NCBI GenBank assembly: GCA_028023455.1
Contig: JAQFVV010000030.1
Coordinates: 10,339,649 to 10,403,648, forward strand
Origin: Epiperipatus broadwayi
Lineage: Eukaryota; Onychophora; Udeonychophora; Euonychophora; Peripatidae
Reading direction: 5' to 3'
DNA length: 64,000 nucleotides
This document shows positions 59,560-64,000 of this stretch, one piece after another. A model generated the notes under the pieces. It saw only the letters and a list, made by a program, of their open reading frames with translations. It made no database searches and had not been told where the DNA came from. Positions within the stretch are counted from its first letter, which is position 1. Every line of letters starts with the position of its first letter. A program made the position numbers and the translations under genes.

Positions 59560-61200
59560 GACACAGGTATAATTTTATAAATATATGATTGAAAAAATAG
59601 ATGTGGCAACTGAAAAAGTCAGTCTATACACATTTATTAGATACACATGGGCTGATTGGATTGGAAGAGTCTGAAACCTCTATCAATTCAGACATCTTTA
59701 ATTATAGCCTATAAATAGATAGAGCGGTAAAACAGCAGAGAATAAAACTTATAATAAATGATTAAAAGTACTGAATACAAGAAGACTCAGCCTGCTGGTC
59801 ATTATAATCTTATACACACTTCTTAAATGTTTGAAATTCTAGAGATTTATAGTTTTTTATGGCTAAATTCATAGCTATAAACTCTCTAATATTTGCTATA
59901 TCAGACTAAACTTTTTTACTAATAAAGCATTTGATGATATTTTATAAGATTTAATCATAAGTATGTTTCTTGTAATTATATTTATAAAAAAAAAAAAAAA
60001 AGATCACCAATGTGCTTAATATTGAAAGTATAATATAAAAGTATGTCTTTTGTGTAAAATTAATAAAGCAGGGCTTATATAAGCTTTGCAGTCCAGAAAA
60101 TGTTATTTTCATAAATTGTAGCAAATATTCTCCCAAACATATCATGATGGTAATGATTATATGTAAAGATATAATAGCCAAATGAAAAATGGAAAACAAT
60201 CTTTCATCTAAATTAAAATTAAAAAATTGAAAAATTATTTAGAAATAACTAAATGCTAGCAATAAAACTCGAAACTATATTATTACTGAAAGGATCAAAA
60301 TGCTGATTTAATAGTTATTCCTTAAGATCTTAAAAATATCATAATTCATTGTAAAAGAAAACAGTTGAACAAATTTCCATTAATGTTTATTGGATTGCCA
60401 TTTGTGGTTACTCAATAAAAATGTATGATTAGAAGATTAGGTAATTATTTAATCATGAATGGCGACTTGATAGACTTGTATTTTGTGTACAATTTTTGAC
60501 TTCTTCACAAAATATTACAATTGAATGTCTAGCTGACCTTGAAAATCAATTGGGCTACATTGCAGTAACAAATATAACTAAATTCCAAGACTATAGGATG
60601 GTAGCCTACTTACCCGATCATAATTTATAATGAGCGTACTGAGGGGTATTACCAGTTTAAAGCATATTGCTAATAATACTTATTCCTCAACAGTAATATT
60701 TGTGCTCAATCATGTGGATATAACTTATGATGCCTGAGGTGGCTAGATATTTGTTAGTTTGTGTCAGTTATACTATTGAAGACTTATAATGGCTACATTA
60801 GCAACCCAGATTTGAACTTATATCTCTTTGGTCAACATCCCCTTAACACCAAGCCATAGCATTGATATTCATAAAACTCATTTGTGATGTTGCACTATTC
60901 CACTAATTTGGTAAAATACATAAATGAGGAGTGAATAAAGCAAAAAATATATATGGCAATAGTTTTATTCCAAGTAATAGAAACATATAAGATATCTCCA
61001 CATCCTCTCTAACACCTGGTGATATAACCTTTGACAAGACATCTGCATAGCTAAATGATGATAAATCACATTATCTTTTTTATTGATTAGGTAAATACTT
61101 ACAAAAAATATTTTAGTATCCCAGATGGTAATACTAATACATGTAGCCAATTTTTCAATTAGCAATGAGATAATAAATATAAAACAAATATAAATAAAAA
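59560..61200. other. Nothing recognised
   Basis: AT-rich. The minus-strand frames at 59951-60199 and 60965-61165 have no recognisable domain. Confidence 0.4.
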
Positions 61201-61204
61201 TTGA

Positions 61205-61382
61205 TACGCTTTTTTTTTTTTAATTTAATGGCAGTTGAGGCAGGTTTAAGAAATTAACCGAAAGTACTTCTGCGAATTGAAAGATGTTATAATAGTTTAT
61301 TACCGTTAAGTTTATTATTTTTATTATGATTACAATTTATTTTAATTAATGGACATTTTATATATATATATATATATATATA
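61205..61382 (+). repeat. Penelope tail fragment
   Basis: AATTTAATGGCAGTTGAGGC and TTAAGAAATTAACCGAAAGT match the tail at 33015-33085 almost base for base, then TTATTATTTTTATTA, GGACATTTTA and an (AT)n run. Coding sequence is absent: a strongly 5'-truncated copy. Confidence 0.8.
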
Positions 61383-61389
61383 GTAACCT

Positions 61390-62340
61390 CTCATCACCGA
61401 TCACCAACAACCACAAATACCCAGGGGCGCCAATTCTATGCATCATAGAATATACTATTGATCTAACTTTACACTAAAATTATTAATGAGGCTCTTAAAT
61501 GAAGTTTTACCTTAGCTTAGCTCAGTTGAGGGATACAGAGGTCTATGAGGTGTAAAATGGATATTAGATGTGGGAGGAAATATTATAATTAATAGGAAAT
61601 AAAACATCTATCAAATTCTAAAATAAATAAGAATTAAATTGGTAAAATTTTACTATCTAAAATTAACAAGTTATAGCCTATACTTCACCTCCTCCCATCA
61701 TCCACATGCATTGAACAACCTCTACCATATTAGAAAATTAAAATAATAACTAAATGTAATGTTTAATCACTATAGTATGTAATAAGCTGGAACTGAATAT
61801 AAAATAAACCTAACATTACTGAACTTTTAATTATACACTAATCAAAACTAGTCAATTAAATTAATATTTACTCTAAATTAATAATTGAATATCTCATGGA
61901 ATTAATTTATTGCATGGCTTAATCTAAAATCTTTACCTCTCAACAACTACTATTTACTATTATGAAAGTAATGATATAAATTAAGCAATACTCTAACTAA
62001 ATAATGGCATTTAGATAATGAAAGAAGTAAGGTATGTTTTGACTTCCACTCATCATTTAAACAATAACTACATGATAAAACTTTTAGAGAATCAGTAAAT
62101 AATTAACATTTCATACAGTGTTTGGATCAAGGAAATCAATATCATCATATCTGGATATGTTCATCATTAAATTAAATGAAAATACAAACATATCATATTA
62201 AATAAAGTAAATGTGTGAGCATTTGTGAAAATATGAAATACGAATGTATGTTAAAGAAGAATTCTGAATACAATTTTGAATAATAAAATATTTATTAAAG
62301 AAAAAAAAATAGTTAAGCAAACATTTAATTTTTAATTGGT
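61390..62340. other. Nothing recognised
   Basis: AT-rich, apart from a slightly GC-richer 61385-61440 without similarity. Confidence 0.4.
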
Positions 62341-62424
62341 ACAGGTACAAGTTCTAGATGTATTTAACATCAGTGGTTGAAAAATTTCCATAAGAACAGA
62401 TAACACAATATAATTTTTTAATTT

Positions 62425-62475
62425 CTAACCTGACGCGTTTCATCTATCAAAGCATCCTGATAGATTTATGGAAAT
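62425..62475 (-). ncRNA. Hammerhead-tail-like relic
   Basis: Minus strand: ATCTATCAGGATGC, TTTGATAGAT, GAAAC (62441-62437), loop GC, GTC (62434-62432), AGG. The GAAACGCGTCAGG end is as in Penelope-type hammerhead tails, but CTGANGA is replaced by ATCAGGA. ATCTATC/GATAGAT would compete for folding. Confidence 0.4.
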
Positions 62476-62479
62476 GCTT

Positions 62480-63330
62480 TATATTTCTAACACTAAAATA
62501 ATAAACCAAAATAAAATCTTTACATTTTATTGCAAATGGTTTTAAGTTTTCAGTCACTTCTGATAAACATATGAAACTGAAGTAATATAGCCCTAAACTT
62601 CAAACAATAAACTACAAAAATTTACTTTATATTCGACATCTTATTTTTTAGCACTCTCAAATTATCTATTAGTTGATAAGTCTATGATAAATAATATATG
62701 GGTAAATATTTATATTCAATTATAACATAAAACTAAAATTTTTGGCATTTTACTTCTAATGCACATTAACTAAAAATAAAGGGGTTTGAATTAAGAATAG
62801 GTATAAAATAAAAATAATATCAAATTATACTTTGCAAATGGAAATAAATAACTCCATTAACTAACTATATTTTATCTTTGCAAAAATGGAAATAAATAAT
62901 TTTATTAATTAACTATGTTTTATCTTTGCAAAATAGAAATAAATAATTCTATTAATTAAGTATGTTTTGTCTCCTTTGCTTGCTTACTCAAATGATGATT
63001 GAATATTATGAAAATTGATGATATGAAACTTAAATGATAAATACAAAATGATTTGAAATAATAACTAAAGTTATGCATTGATGATGGATTTTTCCATATC
63101 TTTTAAATTAATACTTTATGCATGGGTCTGTATTATGCTGTGTCATAAAAGAAATAATTAACATTAATCAATCCAATCAGTTTACTTATGAACTTGTAAT
63201 AAATCATAATACAGACAATGACAATGGACAATCAAGCTTTAATCACTAACTTGACTACAGCTATTTTGTAAAAAAAATCAATTCTGCATTTATTCTTTTT
63301 TTTTATCAATAAATTATATGTCGCTTGGCT
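62480..63330. other. Nothing recognised
   Basis: AT-rich. A ~60-bp motif (AATAAATAA(C/T)T(C/T)...TTAACTA...TTTTATCTTTGCAAAA) repeats loosely three times at 62835-62975. Confidence 0.45.
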
Positions 63331-63336
63331 ATAAGG

Positions 63337-64000
63337 CATCATCATCATCAACCATTATCAATCCACTGCAGGATGAAGGTCTCTCCAAGTTTAATCCATC
63401 TTCTCTGATCTTTAGCTTCTCTGCTCCACAACACCCCTGCACATTTTCTTATTTCATCCATCCATCTTACATGTGGTCTCTTTCTGGGTCTTTTACAATC
63501 TCTTGGAATCCAGTTTAAAATTTCAATTGTCCATCTATTATCATCTCTTCTAGCAATATGTCCAGCCCAACTCCATTTCAATCTTTTAATTTTTTCAATA
63601 AGGTCAGTAACACCTGTTTGTTGTCTTACCCGTACATTGTGTTTTCGATCTCTTCTTGTTACTCCCAACATACATCTCTCCATACTCCTTTGAGTGGTCT
63701 GAAGTCTCTGTATTGTTCTTCTATTAAGTGTCCAAGTCTCAGATCCATAAGTAAGAACTGGTAAAACACATTTGTTAAAAACCATCCTTTTCAAACACAT
63801 AGGCATATTTCCTTTTAGTATCAAGTTATTTCTACCAAAAGCACTCCAACCAAGTTTAATTCTATGATTAATTTCCTCTATTACATTTCCATCTGTATTA
63901 ATAATCTGACCAAGGTATTTGTAACTGTTAACTTCTTCTAATTCTTCATAATCAATCTTTATTTTCATATTTTGAGCAAATCGATTAAACATTACTTTAG
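63337..64000 (-). pseudogene. RTE-like LINE, C-terminal part, cut by the window end
   Basis: An uninterrupted minus-strand frame (63992-63348, 214 codons, open towards the window edge). It reads EEVNSYKYLGQIINTDG (residues 19-35), LTYGSETWTLNRR (80-92), a segment WSWAGHIARRDDNRW (140-154) and W-x-LGE-x-F-x-LQW at the end. These are the C-terminal blocks of RTE/BovB-type reverse transcriptases after the YxDD region. The frame continues beyond the window, so the Met at 63992 is probably not the start. The 3' end has GATGATGATGATG (63337-63352, read on minus), the simple-repeat tail expected of RTE elements. The lack of stops suggests a young copy. Confidence 0.82.

Overview
The window is nuclear DNA of an animal with an AT-rich, repeat-laden genome. 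The evidence is a single split gene with GT-AG introns of 1 to 24 kb, microsatellites, and animal-type retroelements (Penelope-like, Gypsy, several LINE types) together with Merlin and hAT relics. There is no operon, CRISPR array, rRNA or confident tRNA gene. I cannot name the species. The one host gene looks most like a vertebrate cysteine-rich secretory protein (CRISP), but other animals also have CAP/CRISP proteins, so this is only a hint.

Host gene. Six plus-strand exons (2809-2972, 26976-27066, 33423-33559, 42593-42678, 53545-53633, 54638-54780) fit together in phase and encode about 235 residues: a complete CAP domain, a hinge and a cysteine-rich C-terminal domain, ending at TAG 54778-54780. 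Only the first exon(s), with start codon and signal peptide, are not found. Almost all other features lie in the introns of this gene.

Intron 1 (2973-26975) holds a head-to-head palindrome of two truncated Penelope-like elements (3.45-5.04 kb), hairpin repeats at 10-11.4 kb, one with an intact-looking hammerhead ribozyme core, a 7.1-kb Gypsy element with 1.7-kb LTRs and a gag remnant but no recognisable pol (12718-19870), a hAT transposase tail (24.1 kb), and a (TTA)n tract of about 320 bp that runs almost to the splice acceptor of exon 2. Intron 2 has a Penelope-like RT + GIY-YIG pseudogene (31.6-33.1 kb). Intron 3 has a minus-strand Penelope relic, a LINE relic interrupted by a foldback MITE, and a Merlin element with terminal inverted repeats (39505-40508). 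Intron 4 has a Penelope relic bracketed by inverted repeats, another large palindrome, and a long LINE with ORF1 and ORF2 (about 45.8-51.8 kb). Downstream of the gene are two more ribozyme-bearing foldbacks (55.8-56.4 and 57.9-58.2 kb), a Penelope tail and the 3' end of an RTE-like LINE at the right edge.

The most unusual feature is the recurrence of hammerhead ribozyme motifs (CTGANGA, short stem, GAAA, minimal stem III, cleavable UH) inside inverted-repeat elements. I see at least three sequence families. Several copies keep the full core and pairing stems, and others are decayed. Hammerheads are known in Penelope-like elements and retrozymes. Here they also sit in foldback repeats with no visible protein gene. 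All coordinates were read by eye, and no database search or folding program was run.
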